64,000 nucleotides of DNA from Cryptomeria japonica (GCF_030272615.1 NC_081414.1:237260233-237324232), one strand, 5' to 3'. Counted from the stretch's first letter, positions 1 through 14,650 are shown. Numbers and translations are program-made. Notes: generated from the sequence alone by a model not told the origin.

Positions 1-7
1 AGGATAA

Positions 8-3000
8 ATGCCTAAATCAGCGGCAGAATCATCAAAAACACCCGCTGCAGCAGAAACCTCACGAGCATCCAAATCAGACATCCCACGGAAAGTTGAAAGA
101 ATGAAGTATCAGTATCAGAGGGGAGGGTTAAGAGAGTCAAAGGTCCAGAGTATCTGGGACAACATTGGTGACACCGACCTTGGCCACATTGATATTCAGG
201 ATTTCAGGGATCGGGTCTTCTCACCCAATGCATATGGCAGGCCTAGGCAAATGCTGGAAAGTGGCATCGCCCAAGCAGCAGGTTTTCCTCCAGCAATCCA
301 GAACTATGAATTAGTAGTGGAAGCTGCTCGGCATTACGAGCCAAAGTCCAGATTAGTGCTTCTGGAAGATATCACTATTGCTGACTTCTCCCCTGAGGCT
401 ATCGGCGATGCATTTGATATCCCCTTTCCAAATAATCCCATAGCTACAACAATGGACGAGGCACAGGGGGCGTATGATATGAACCCAGCTCGATGCAGGG
501 CACTAATTAACGAAGAATGGTTCAAAGAAAAAAGGCCTTCAAGCACCAGGATTGTGAAAAAGACCCCCAGAAGTGACTTTCATAATGAACATGGCGATAT
601 GGTCACCTTACTTAGCCGAGTCATGGGACTCCCTAAGTCCAACTACTTTGAAGAATGGATGTTCTATTTTACAGAACAGGTCTTTTCCGGAAAGTCTAAG
701 TTTGACTGGGCCCAGATCATAAGTGATAACATCCACGCTCAGCTGATTGAGCTTGAGACAAAGAAGTATTTCACCATGACCTCCTATTTGGTCTATATGT
801 TCGCAAAGAACCAGCCACTGCCAGGATTAATAATGAAAGGTGAGATCGGGAATGGGCCTGGTCAGGTAAAGGTTTATGATTGCTACCCGCAGCTGCACTA
901 CCAGGATATAGCTCAAAGGGAAAAGAGCAGCCCGGCTTACGCGGTTGGACAGTACGAACGTGTCAACGACGCCTTCACAATGCGCCTAGTCAGGCTAATG
1001 CAGGGAGGGTTACACATAAGGCTCTCGGAGCAAGCTACCATTTTAGTGCAGAGGTATGGGGCCTGGTTTATTCAGTTCCCAAGATTCTCCTACATCCGAA
1101 TTGCTGGCTTTGAAGGTGCCCCCCTTCGACTTCCGCGGTACCCAACCGATAAAGTAGTCCTCATGGAGGTGGCAAGACAATCACGCCCTGCCGGCATATT
1201 ATTACGAGAGAGCAAGCAGGCTGGATTCGCATTTCCAATGATCATAGGCAACCATGATGTCCAATTGAGAACTCCCACCCTAGCAGAAGAGTCCCTTGCA
1301 GAGCTAGCCTCTTATGGCCTACAGGAACATTTCCCAAGAAAATGTTTTGATCATGACAATTTGGCAAAGAGAGCTTACGGTAGGCGCTACAGAGCAAAGG
1401 AGTCAATTAAAGATTACTGGAAAAATTGCTCCGATGACTACGAAGTCAGGCGACGGGAATATTCTAGATTGAGTGTGTAGCAAATGCGACTCTTTGAGTA
1501 CCGTCGGGTCCCGGATCAGCTCACGGACTCGGGGAACTGTCTCCAAGTCCGGGAATTCGAAGCAGTAAGGCATCTCTTGCCAGGCGTTGATTGGTCTCAA
1601 GACCCAATCACGGATTTCGAAGCAGTCATGGCAGCCCCGGCAAGATACACAGATCAATGGTTACAACACCAGATCGAGAGGCTAGTCCATGAAGGGGTCC
1701 AGTTTACTTACCATCTGATGGGCAATTTCGACTCTCAGTCTTCCGAAGATGAAAGGACATCAGCTGAAAAACCAGAGAAAAGGAAGAAAACTAAGGCTTG
1801 CAGAGGGACTCGGACGTCCAAAAGAACAAGAAGGGAGAAGATTCCCATAAGAAGGCCAGAGACCACTTCATCTTCAAAGGACCCCAGTTCATCCGACGAC
1901 GCCATAGATTTGGATTGCATACCTGCTCTGCCTTCCTAGAGCGACATAGAGGCATTCCAAGCCAATGATCCTCCTGCTCCAGATATGCCGGACACCGAGC
2001 AAAAGGGCCCCAATCCGACTAAGCCGGGTGACCAGATAGAGGAAGGAGAAATCCCATCCACCCAGGGGATCGAAGTGCATGAACCTACCCAGCAGAGCCG
2101 CCATGAATTACTACTCCTCCATGCAGCCAAGGACGACTCAACTGTCGAAGGGGAACAAAGAACAGACGAGATCCATGAGCTCGAGGGAACCAAGGAGCCA
2201 CCATCACAGGAAGGTGTCAGACAATTATTCAGTGAGATAGGGGAGAACTCAGATGCAAACAAAGAGCTTCCTCCTTCTTCCACCCCTCCGATGGCGGGAC
2301 AGCTGTTAATTTGTGATCGGCCAGTTGGAAGTATGGGAGCACAAGGTGCTAACTTAACCCTATCCTCAACCCAGACGGTGCCTCAAGAGTGGCTGATCGC
2401 CAGAGCTCAGCGCAGGGCCGCCACCAAGGCGCCCATCGACCTTGAAGACATCTTCTCACGAATGGATCAAACAAAAGCAAAAGGGAAGAAGAAACCGAGA
2501 ACATACTCTAAGATAACCAAGGATGGGCAAAGGAACCGCACTCTTCATATTGCTACCCCGCCCGTAAACAAGCTAGCAGATCAAATAACCCTGGCAGATT
2601 ATAGCATTACGACTGTCCCCATCGGACGAGCTACAAAAGAGCAAGAAAAGGAGGAATTTAAGGACTCGGTGCAAAACATACTCAGACAGCTCGAGGAAAT
2701 CACGGCTGAAAAGGACATGTATCGGGCCCGTGCTGAACAAGCCGAGGGATACATCGATAAGCTCCTACAGCCACTACACAACCCCTCTGAATCCCATATT
2801 CCCCCAATGGCATTGGCGCAGAGGACCACAACTGAATTTGAAGGAATCCGGGATACCGCAAAGGCCGTTAAGGAATGGGTGCAAGACATCAAGAAAAAGG
2901 GAGAACAGATCCTCAAAGAAGTAAAGGAAATGGCTCTCCATCGAGAGCTCACTCTCGTCAGGCTGTTGGAAGTAAAGAGAGAATCCCTTCACATGCATGA

Positions 3001-3643
3001 AGTAGCGGCCTCTACCCTTCCCCTCCTAAGAGCTCTTTTCTGGACACATACACAAATTCCCACACTGCCTGACATCTTGAATCCCCATAGCATCAGTGTT
3101 CTCAAGGAATGGTATTGGACCGTCACCATGAAGAACGACGCCCAGGAAATTATTGACAAAGAAAATGACACGTGTGAGGCGATTCTGGGGAACATGCAAG
3201 AACTAGGCAAGACCATCCTCCGATCAATGGTTTCGGGGTGGATAAATGACCTGTCCGACAGTGTAATCCGGCCGGATTGGGAGGGAAGATTGGGAGCAGA
3301 TAAGGCTTCTTATTCCATTGAAGACTTGAGTTTTGCTGGTCAGTTCCATTCAGACATATTATGCTTCGAGCGTAATCGCTCCAGCTGGAAGGACGGTTTA
3401 AGGCACGTGGACCAGTATCTCGAAGGCATGCAATACAAAATTCGCCACCCTCCCATGCCACCTTTTAATCCCCTCTTCCAATTATGCATCAAGTTTCAGG
3501 AATATGTCCGCGAGGAACGAGCAGCAGGTCGTGATTTATGGCGAGAATACCTGCATGACGAAGACCAGTTTCTGCAAAAGGAATGTGAAACCAGGATAGA
3601 GAAAGTAGTTTCTCAAAAATGCTTTTTTCCCTCCAAGTCTTAA
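8..3643 (+). pseudogene. Unknown protein of the TG...CA units, copy A (about 1,211 codons, two amber stops)
   Basis: I do not recognise this protein. One reading frame runs from ATG at 8 to TAA at 3641-3643, broken only by TAG at 1478-1480 and 1937-1939. Unit B has CAG at both places, so each stop is a C-to-T change. The ATG is chosen because unit D has the same GGATAAATGCC context. Visible parts: a folded-looking N-terminal part (about residues 30-560); a strongly basic stretch at about 588-618 (KRTRREK, a possible nuclear localisation signal); a Ser/Asp-rich acidic linker; a K-rich part near 820-840; and a charged, probably coiled-coil segment at about 885-1000 followed by a conserved C-terminal domain. 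No CCHC knuckle, DSG/DTG protease, YxDD or DDE motif is seen. Diverged copies in C and D keep the same order and many identical residues. Confidence 0.8.
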
Positions 3644-3888
3644 AAAGTGCACTTTTGTCCCAAAAGGGTGACAGTTGACTTTTGGTCAACATATTGTAAA
3701 GTTTTTTGTGCACCTCCCCTTTTTGGATTATTTCAAAGTTGTGATTATCCTTTGGTAGTTATTGCTCCTTTTGGGGTAGTTGTAGATATTTATCTCCCTA
3801 TTTATGAGTGTGGGTCCCTCTTTTTGTAAGGATGAATCTGGGCCACTTGTTTAGATTAGATCTTGGCCATTCATCCATTTTTGGAAAC

Positions 3889-3898
3889 CTATTTAAGG
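3889..3898 (+). promoter_or_regulatory. TATA box of unit A terminal module (P2)
   Basis: CTATTTAAGG lies 872 bp before the unit end, downstream of a conserved GATCTTGGCCATTCATCC motif. The same arrangement recurs in the other ORF-bearing units at a nearly fixed distance from the terminus. It would start transcripts running out through the U5-like module. Inference from sequence only. Confidence 0.6.
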
Positions 3899-4761
3899 GG
3901 ACTGGTTTTCCCTCATTTGGGAGGAAGTTCTTGAATTGTTGCGAAAGCTCTGAAGAAATTTTGCAGGAATTAATACAATGGCTTAAAATTACCTTCAAAT
4001 TTCCTTGTGAGTGCATGGTCTCCTTCTTCATTTAAATTAGAAAGCTTTTAAATTATGTCTGTTCATTTTACACAGCAGTTCTTACCAAGCATCTGATAGA
4101 ATCTTCACAGTCCATACCATTAGAGGGTAGCTGATTGCTTTTTTCCTTTCTGCATGGTTAATCTGGGCTATTTTATGATTCAGTTCGATTATCAAAAGTA
4201 CACATATCATGAATGTAGAAGTTCTAATATTGTATTTGGTAATATGAAAATCTGGTTTCTCCTTTGAAGATTGCACTAAGTTTATGCAAACATTGTGTCT
4301 GAATGACTGATGATGCTTAACCTGGTTTCCTGGAGGTGTCTGTCTGCTTGGGTAAATCTGTTGTCCTAGTTAACATTTACTGTTCTCTCTCTCTCTACCC
4401 TTCCTTTCTTTCCTCCCAATTTTATCCCCTTTTTTTAGAAATCCACAGTCTTGCTAAATCAGCTTCAAATTAATCAACATCACCTGAAAGAAAACCAAAA
4501 GAGGTCCCTGGGAATTCGTATATGAAATTACTAATCAAACGTAAGCCCCCTTGTGTTTCCAGCATAAACACATAAAGCCACTGAGAGATCCCGCAGTCAA
4601 GACCTGACAAAAGAAACCTTGAGGTAGTCTCCTTTGATCAAACTTAGAAAACAGCATTAGAGACTTCCTTATCTCAAGAGAGAGTAGGATAATCAGTCGG
4701 CTATTCTATTCTGCGTTGGCCGTATGAAGTTTGCAGCGATGCGATTTCAGACACGTCAACA
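3899..4761 (+). repeat. Conserved R/U5-like terminal module (unit A copy)
   Basis: About 0.86 kb shared with B, S1, C, D, S2, X1 and X2. Recurrent blocks include GCATGGTTAATCTGGGC, CCTTTGAAGATTGCAC, a GTAAG followed by CCCCTTGTG, AGTCAAGACCTGACA, CAAGAGAG(G)ATAGGATA, TTCTATTCTGCGTTGG and the end GTCAACA. It is the common denominator of the family, while sequence upstream of the TATA box differs between units. Confidence 0.8.
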
Positions 4762-4766
4762 GGTAG

Positions 4767-6313
4767 TAGTTCTAGCCTGATTATTTTTTTATTAATCACA
4801 TGATTATGAATTCAGTCACACAAATGATAAGTTTGTTCTTTGCTGATGGTTTTTGAATGATGTGTGAATGCTGGATGGAAACCATCATAAAGTTAAGTTT
4901 AAACATCAAGTATAATGCCTGAGAGTCTGTTTTTACGTCCCCTAGTCCCACAACCTAAAATTCTGGTCACTGTATCTACAATATCAACTGTACCATAAAA
5001 ATGCTTTTATACCTGGTATTTCTAAATACCCCTTCTTTCCTGTCATACTAGTACCAGTATGGTTCTGTTCCTGTTATCATGCTGCCTTAATATGGTGGAT
5101 TTTATGTGTTCTTGGAAATGTGGTTCACAATTCCCAGGAGAGCCTAGCATATCTGGGCCATACTTGTCAGAAAGCCTTTTCAATTCAAAAACAACAAATT
5201 ATTTTTAGTATTTTGCTAGTTTTAAAAATTACATCTTCAATTAATATTATGGTATTTTAATATATTATTATTTATTATACTAATCTATATTTTTGCACTT
5301 TCAATATTTTTATTTTCTAATAAGTGGACATATCTATGATCCATCAAACTTTGTGTCCCAAAAATTTGGTGAATTCCGTCTCCAAACCTGTACCTGTACC
5401 CAGGTAACCTAGCTAATAAACAATTAGTAGTTAAACATACCTTCTTGCTGATATTAAAGTGTACCTTATTGCAGTCAGTAGTTGTATCTGCCATACAATT
5501 GTCAGTGATGGTCAAATCGCAATCAAAACAAGTGCACAACAGTCAGAACCATACTTTGCATTTAATATTCAATACCACGTGCTCTACTGGTCTTATGTCT
5601 TACTTTGTGCAAAAATAGAAGGTAATCAATTAATTATTACATATCATGGTAACCATGTGGGCTGTCCAGCAATCCAAAGATTGCCAAATAAGCCTGTCCT
5701 CTAATTAAAACTTAACATGCTTACAAAAAGTTGCCCTAGAAATATTACCCGATGCACTGTTATAAACCTTATAATCTCAAAACAAACATTTATAATTCTT
5801 TTGTTTATTGCACTAAACACTATTGGTCGAAGAGATTAGTGCTAGTTGATCTTATCTTTCTGCAATTGATTTCTTTGAGAAACTAGAAAGCAAGGCAATT
5901 GATATCTCCCCATCTCAACTGGAAGATACAAACAGGGCTTTAGATCAGGATGATATCAAGGTGAAATGAGATCTCATGCTTTTGAACTGAAGGTGGTTCT
6001 CGCGATTCACTTACTAGAGTAAATAGTTGGTTCTTTTGTTCTTATTGCAGCTGTTTTCTATTCTATTTATGTACTTTATCACTGTCTTTTTTTTTGAAGG
6101 AAGCATTTCTTGTACATATCTTTGCATTTTCATATTAAAGAATAAATATATTAGATTTTCTTGAATATATGCATTATATCTTGCATAGATAATCTGTCAT
6201 ATCTCTGAAAACAAGCTACTGGAGCAGCTGCATTTTGTGTTTAGAAGTTGGGCAACTATTACTTGACATTATATGCCGTTCAAGTTTCAACTGTGTTATG
6301 CTGTTGATCATAG
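4767..6313. other. AT-rich DNA between unit A and the MetRS segment, no gene seen
   Basis: No convincing reading frame, RNA gene or element terminus was found. Short frames here are interrupted and match nothing I know. It could be intron sequence of the methionyl-tRNA synthetase gene if the segment at 6314 is a live exon. Confidence 0.5.
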
Positions 6314-9031
<2,718 letters not shown>

Positions 9032-9810
9032 ATACCTGTTGTGCGTTGCACACGCTCCCTGTCGCTGACAGGGTCCCCCTTTCCTATTTTGAGTTTTTGA
9101 TCGTTGTCCCGAGGATCCAAACAGAGTTTCTCGTGTCTCTTCGAGCGAGTTCGTGACCAGTCCATAAGCTGATCGACGTTGGAGTAACAAACCAATGAGT
9201 CCTCCTGACTGATCTGGCTTTCGGGCGTGAATGCCGAAAGCTTTGTTCCAAAATTTTAAAAGATTGCCTTGGATAGGCGTAAGATGGTAAGAACCAACGG
9301 GCCCCGCCAACCCAGAGCTATAAGGCCAATTGCATAAAGTTTGCTACCCGACCCTTGCGAGGAACGGGCAAAAGATGATTTTCGCCTCCTAAAGGATCAA
9401 ATTGCTCGGCCGAGCGCCTGGGTATTTTGATGCCTCCCAAGTCCAAATTTGTGGAGTCTGGCGAAGTTGGTGGGAGGTCCGACATTCTGTGTAAGTTTCC
9501 AAAATTCTCTAAGGAGCAGATTCCCCCCCCCCCCCAAGATCACAAATATGGGAGAACGATTTTCGGACCTCAGGTCCGAAGTTTTTAATGAAGGCGGAAT
9601 GTTATGAAAAGGATGCATAGGGTCCGAAAGCCCGAAAAGGTGCTGAGGTCCGAGGTTGCGGTGTCCTTTTAACGCGTTAAGCTCCGAAGTTAAAACGCGG
9701 AGATAAAAGATATACCGAAGTTTTGAAACGCGGAGATAAAAGATATATCGTGAGGCATCTTTCGGACCCCAGAGCGAAGTTTTAAAAAACGAAGTTTAAA
9801 CCTTATGCGC

Positions 9811-10017
9811 TCACTTTTTGGACTTTAGGTCCGAACTTTTATGAAAGTGAAGCTTAAAAACATAAGGGAATCACTTTTCGGACTTTAGGTCCGAACTTTT
9901 ACGAAAGTGAAGTTTAAAAACATAAGGGAATCACTTTTCGGACTTTAGGTCCGAACTTTTACGAAAGTGAAGTTTAAAACAAGGCGATCACTTTTCGGAC
10001 TTTAGGTCCGAACTTTT
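9811..10017 (+). repeat. Tandem 60-bp array carrying a TTCGGAC/GTCCGAA palindrome
   Basis: Four adjacent copies, the first three exactly 60 bp apart, each contain CTTTTCGGACTTTAGGTCCG, a perfect inverted repeat around TTTAG. Degenerate single copies continue either side (about 9550-10320, for example TTCGGGCTTGAGGTCCGAAG). The array lies in the U3-like part of unit B, upstream of its first promoter. Confidence 0.9.
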
Positions 10018-10734
10018 AAAACGAAGGAAAATGCGGAGGCAAAAGTGAAGCGCGTTGATGAAGTTTGAGTTTCGGACCATTTAAGACACCAAACGCCCAT
10101 CTTCGGACCCTTTAACGGAGAGTGAAGTTATATCGCGGAGCTTATTTCGGGCTTGAGGTCCAAAGTTCGTTAAGCGCGGAGCTTATTTCCAACTTGAGGT
10201 CCGAAGTCTGCAAGGCGCAAGGGGCTTATTTCGGGCTTGAGGTCCGAAGTTCGTAAAGCTTTTAACGCAAAGCCAGTTTTAGCGCAAACCACACCCTTTA
10301 ACGGAGGTCCGAAGTTCGTAAAGCTTTTAAACCACGAAGCCAGTTTTAGCGCAAAGCGAAGTCTTAAACCACGGAGAGCCAAACCACACGGAGCCGAAGT
10401 TTTAAACCCAGGTCCGAAGCCGCGAAGGGGAAGTGCGAAAGTTTTTTTCTTTAGAAACTGAACGAGCAGGTTGAGATCTCCATGGTTGCAAATAGCGTCC
10501 AAGCTCCGAATTTCGTGTAGACCGAGTGAAGCCAGGTTAAATCCAAAGCCTCCAAATTTACCAAAATCCAAAGTTAGAAAGAATGCATTTCAAAATTTGA
10601 AAGAGCTCTCAAATCCGAAAAACAAGGAGGTAAGACGCCGCATTACCCTCCCGTCAACCATTTAAAATTCAGATTGCCAAGGATAGAACTGTGTGAAATT
10701 GATAAATCCTCTTTCATCCGCCAAACCGCGAAAA

Positions 10735-10744
10735 TTTAAATAGG
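10735..10744 (+). promoter_or_regulatory. Candidate upstream promoter P1 of unit B
   Basis: TTTAAATAGG, followed about 100 bp later by a consensus plant 5' splice site, ATCAG/GTAAGTACG at 10831-10844. Unit D has a similar TATA-like box about 130 bp before its ATG, with an acceptor-like TTTTGCAG just ahead of the start. Together these suggest a transcript with a spliced leader driving the ORF. Inference. Confidence 0.45.
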
Positions 10745-10971
10745 AAGGATAACCGTTGGGATTCAAACTTTGCAGGATCGTCCGTTCACTTCATGCAACG
10801 AGGTCGGGCAATCTCTCGTCATTCGCTCCCATCAGGTAAGTACGCTTTAACGCGTATGGTCATTTAAAATGTGTAAATCAAATAGGCAAATGCGCGAAAT
10901 TTGAAATACTTGGAGTCTGCATCTCCTTTTTATAAAACGTTATTCGAACATCCGAAATTTAGGATTCATTC

Positions 10972-13524
10972 CACATCCGAATAGCTGGCTTCAATGGTGC
11001 CCCCCTTCGACTTCCGCGGTACCCAACCGATAAAGTAGTCCTCATGGAGGTGGCAAGGCAATCACGCCCTGTCGGCATATTACTACGAGAGAGCAAGCAG
11101 GCTGGATTCGCATTTCCAATGATCATAGGCAGCCATGATGTCCAATTGAGAACCCCCACCCTAGCAGAGGAGTCCCTTGCAGAGCTAGCCTCTTATGGCC
11201 TACAGGAACATTTCCCAAGGAAATGTTTTGATCATGACAATTTGGTGAAGAGAGCTTACGGTAGGCGCTACAGAGCAAAGGAGTCAATTGAAGATTATTG
11301 GAAAAATTGCTCCGATGACTACGAAGTCAGGCGACGGGAATATTCTAGATTGAGTGTGCAGCAAATGCGACTCTTTGAGTACCGTCAGGTCCCGGATCAG
11401 CTCACAGACTCGGGGAACTGCCTCCAAGTCCGAGAATTCGAGGCAGTAAGGCACCTCTTGCCAGGCGTTGATTGGTCTCAAGACCCAATCACGGATTTCG
11501 AAGCAGTTATGGCAGCCCCGGCAAGATACACAGATCAATGGTTACATCTCCAGATCGAGAGGCTAGTCCACCAGGGGGTCCAGTTTACTTACCATTTGAT
11601 GGGCAGTTTCGACTCTCAGTCTTCCGAAGACGAAAGGACATCAGCTGAGAAACCAGAGAAAAGAAAGAAAGCTAAGGCTTGCAGAGGGACTCGGACATCC
11701 AAAAGAACAAGGAGGGAGAAGATTCCCATAAGGAGGCCAGAGGCCACTTCATCTTCAAGGGACCCCAGTTCGTCCGACGACGCCATAGAATTGGATTGCA
11801 TACCTGCTCCGCCTTCCCAGAGCGACATAGATGCATTCGAAGCCAATGATCCTCCTGCACCAGATATGTCGGACACCGAGCAAAAGGGCCCCAATTCGAC
11901 CAAGCCGGGTGACCAAATAAAGGAAGGAGAAATCCCATCCACCCAGGGGATCGAAGTACATGAACCTACCCAGTAGAGCCGTCACGAATTGCTACTCCTC
12001 CATGCAGCCAAGGACCACTCGACTGTCGAAGGGGAACAAAGAACAGACGAGATTCATGAGCTCGAGAGAACCAAGGAGCAACCGTCACAGGAGGATGTCA
12101 GACAATTGTTTAGTGAAATAGGGGAGAACTCAGATGCAAACAAGGAGCTTCCTCCTTCTTTCACCCCTCCGATGGCGGGACAGCTGCTAATTTGTGATCA
12201 GCCGGTTGAGAGCATGGGAGAACAAGGTGCTAACTTAACCCTATCCTCAACCCAGACGGTGCCTCAAGAGTGGCTGATCGCCAGAGCTCAACGCAGGGCC
12301 GCCACCAAGGCACCCATCGATCTAGAGGACATCTTCTCACGAATGGATCAAGCAAAAGCTAAAGGGAAGAAGAAACCAAGAACATACTCTAAGATAACCA
12401 GGGATGAGCAAAGGAACCGCACTCTTCATATTGCCACCCCGCTCGTGGACAAGCCAGCAGATCAAATAACACTGGTAGATTATAGCATTACGACTGTCCC
12501 CATCGGACGAGCTACAAAAGAGTAAGAAAAGGAGGAATTTAAGGACTCAGTGCAGAACATACTCAGACAGCTTGAGGAAATCACTGCCGAAAAGGATATG
12601 TATCGGGCCCGTGCTGAACAGGCCGAGGGATACATCGATAAGCTCCTACGGCCATTACACAACCCCTCCGAATCCCATATTCCCCCAATAGCATTGGCGC
12701 AAAGGACCACAACTGAATTTGAAGGAATTCGGGATACCGCAAAGGCCGTCAAGGAATGGGTGCAGGATATCAAGAAAAAGGGAGAACAGATCCTCAAAGA
12801 AGTAAAGGAAATGGCTCTCCATCGAGAGCTCACTCTAGTCAGGCTGTTGGAGGTAAAGAGGGAATCCCTTCACATGCATGAAGTAGCGGCCTCTACCCTT
12901 CCCCTCATAAGAGCTCTTTTCTGGACACACACACAGATTCCCACACTACCTGACATCCTAGATCCCCATGGCATCAGTGTTCTCAAGGAATGGTACTGGA
13001 ACGTCACCATGAAGAACGACGCCCAGGAAATTATTGACAAAGAAAATGACGCATGTGAGGCAATTCTGGGGAACATGCAAGAACTAGGCAAGACCATCCT
13101 CCGATCAATGGTTTCGGGGTGGATAAATGACCTATCCGACAGTGTAATCCGGCCGGATTGGGAGGAAAGATTGGGAGCAGATAAGGTTTCTTATTCTATT
13201 GAAGACTTGAGTTTTGCTGGTCAGTTCCATTCAGACATATTGTGCTTCGAGCGTAATCGCTCCAGCTGGAAGGACGGTTTAAGGCACGTGGACCAGTATC
13301 TCGAAGGCATGTAGTACAAAATTCGCCACCCTCCCATGCCACCTTTTAGTTTCCTCTTCCAATTATGCATCAAGTTTCAGGAATATGTCCGCAAGGAACG
13401 AGCGGCAGGTCGTGATTTATGGCGGGAATACCTGCATGGCGAAGACCAGTTTCTACAGAAAGAATGTGAAACCAAAATAGAGAAAGTAGTTTCTCAAAAA
13501 TGCCTTTTTCCCTCCAAGTCTTAA
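10972..13524 (+). pseudogene. Unknown protein of the TG...CA units, copy B (5' deleted)
   Basis: Homology to the unit A frame begins at 10972 (codons for HIRIAGF, about residue 360 of copy A) and runs in one frame to TAA at 13522-13524, the same end as A. Stops: TAG at 11974-11976, TAA at 12523-12525 and TAG at 13312-13314; A has CAG, CAA and CAA there. No frameshift was noticed across about 850 codons despite the stops. It retains the basic KRTRREK region, the acidic linker and the coiled-coil C-terminal part. The missing N-terminal third points to an internal deletion joining leader sequence to mid-ORF. Confidence 0.8.
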
Positions 13525-13773
13525 AAAGTGCACTTTTGTCCCAAAAAGGTGACAGTTGACTTCTGGTCAACATATTGTAAAGTTTTTTGTACACCTTTTT
13601 TTGGATTATTCCAATTGTTGTAATTATCCTTTTTTGGGTAGTTATTGCTCCCTTTGGGGTGGTTGTTGATATTTACCCCCCATTTATGGGTGTGGGTCCC
13701 CCTTTTTTTTGTAAGGATGAATCTGGGCCACTTGTCTAGATTAGATCTTGGCCATTCATCCATTTTTGGAAAC

Positions 13774-13784
13774 CTATTTAAAGG
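13774..13784 (+). promoter_or_regulatory. TATA box of unit B terminal module (P2)
   Basis: CTATTTAAAGG, 871 bp before the unit end, preceded by the conserved GATCTTGGCCATTCATCC motif. Same layout as unit A. Confidence 0.6.
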
Positions 13785-14650
13785 GACTGGTTTTCCCTCA
13801 TTTCAGAGGAAGTTCTTGGATTGTTGCGAAAGCTCTGAAGGAATTTGCAAGAATTAATACAATGGATTAAAACTACTTTCAAGTTTCCTTGTGAGTGCAT
13901 GGTCTCCTTCTTCACTTAATTTTGAAAGCTTTTGATTATGTCTATTCATTTCGCACAGCAGTTTTTACCAAGCATCTGATAGAACCTTCACAGTCCATAC
14001 CATTAGAGGATAGCTGATTGCTTTTTTCCTTTCCGCATGGTTAATCTGGGCTATTTTATGATTCAGTTCGATTATCAAATATATACATATCATGAATGTA
14101 GAAGTTCTAATATCGTATTTGGTAATATGAAAATCTGGTTTCTCCTTTGAAGATTGCACTAAGTTTATGCAAACATTGTGTCTGAATGACTGATGATGCC
14201 TAATTTAGTTTCCTGGAGGTGTCTGTCTGCTTGATTGAATCCGCTGTCCTAGTTAGAATTTACAGTTCTCTCTCTCCCTATCCTTCCTTTCTTTCCTCCC
14301 AATTTTATCCCTTTTTTTAGAAATCTGTAGTCCTGCTAAATCAGCTTCAAATTAACCAACGTCACCTGAAGGAAAACCGTAAAAGGTCCCCGGGAATTTA
14401 TACATGGAATTGCCAATCAAACGTAAGTCCCCTTGTGTTTCCAGCATAAACACATAAAGCCACTGAGAGATCCCACAGTCAAGACCTGACAAAAGAAACC
14501 TTGAGGTTATCCCCATTGATCAAAACGTAGAAAATAGCATTAGGGATTCCCTTATTTCAAGAGAGGGTAGGATACTCAGTGAGTTTATTCTATTCTGCGT
14601 TGGCCGTATGGAGTTTGCAGCGATGCGATTCCATCCACGTCAACAATACC

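Larger units (their letters stand above)
1..4761 (+). mobile_element. Unit A: ORF-bearing TG...CA unit (left end outside window)
   Basis: The right end is GTCAACA at 4755-4761, the same terminus as seven other units in this window. Order seen: long ORF (8-3643), short spacer with AAAAAG then TGCAC at about 3644, a TATA box at 3889, and a terminal module of about 870 bp. The 3' module and ORF are very similar to unit B (9037-14645), roughly 95% by eye. The left end and its TSD copy are outside the window; the right flank is GGTAG. No gag-pol motif is visible. It is a giant solo LTR with an internal ORF, or a distinct mobile unit. Confidence 0.8.
9037..14645 (+). mobile_element. Unit B: complete TG...CA unit with perfect 5-bp TSD (ATACC)
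   Basis: Starts TGTTGTGC at 9037, ends GTCAACA at 14645, and is flanked by identical ATACC at 9032-9036 and 14646-14650. These limits show that the palindrome array, upstream promoter, ORF remnant and terminal module form a single insertion of 5,609 bp. No repeat of its ends is present inside, so it is not a two-LTR element. The 5' tip has two dyads: TGTGC-GTT-GCACA and CCCTGTC-GCT-GACAGGG. The ORF lacks about its first third compared with unit A. Confidence 0.88.

Noticed and set aside
1478-1939. Programmed readthrough of the amber codons in copy A
   Set aside because: Unit B has CAG at both positions and its own different stops, so random C-to-T decay is the simpler explanation.
1-3643. 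Gag assignment for the unknown ORF
   Set aside because: Size and coiled coil are compatible with a structural protein, but there is no zinc knuckle, no protease follows, and no clear gag-domain motif is visible.
4550-4761. Conserved module at the unit ends as an RNA gene (tRNA or 5S-derived, as in Cassandra elements)
   Set aside because: No A/B box pair or 5S core could be recognised; it behaves as a U5-like terminal region with a TATA box about 0.87 kb upstream of the end.
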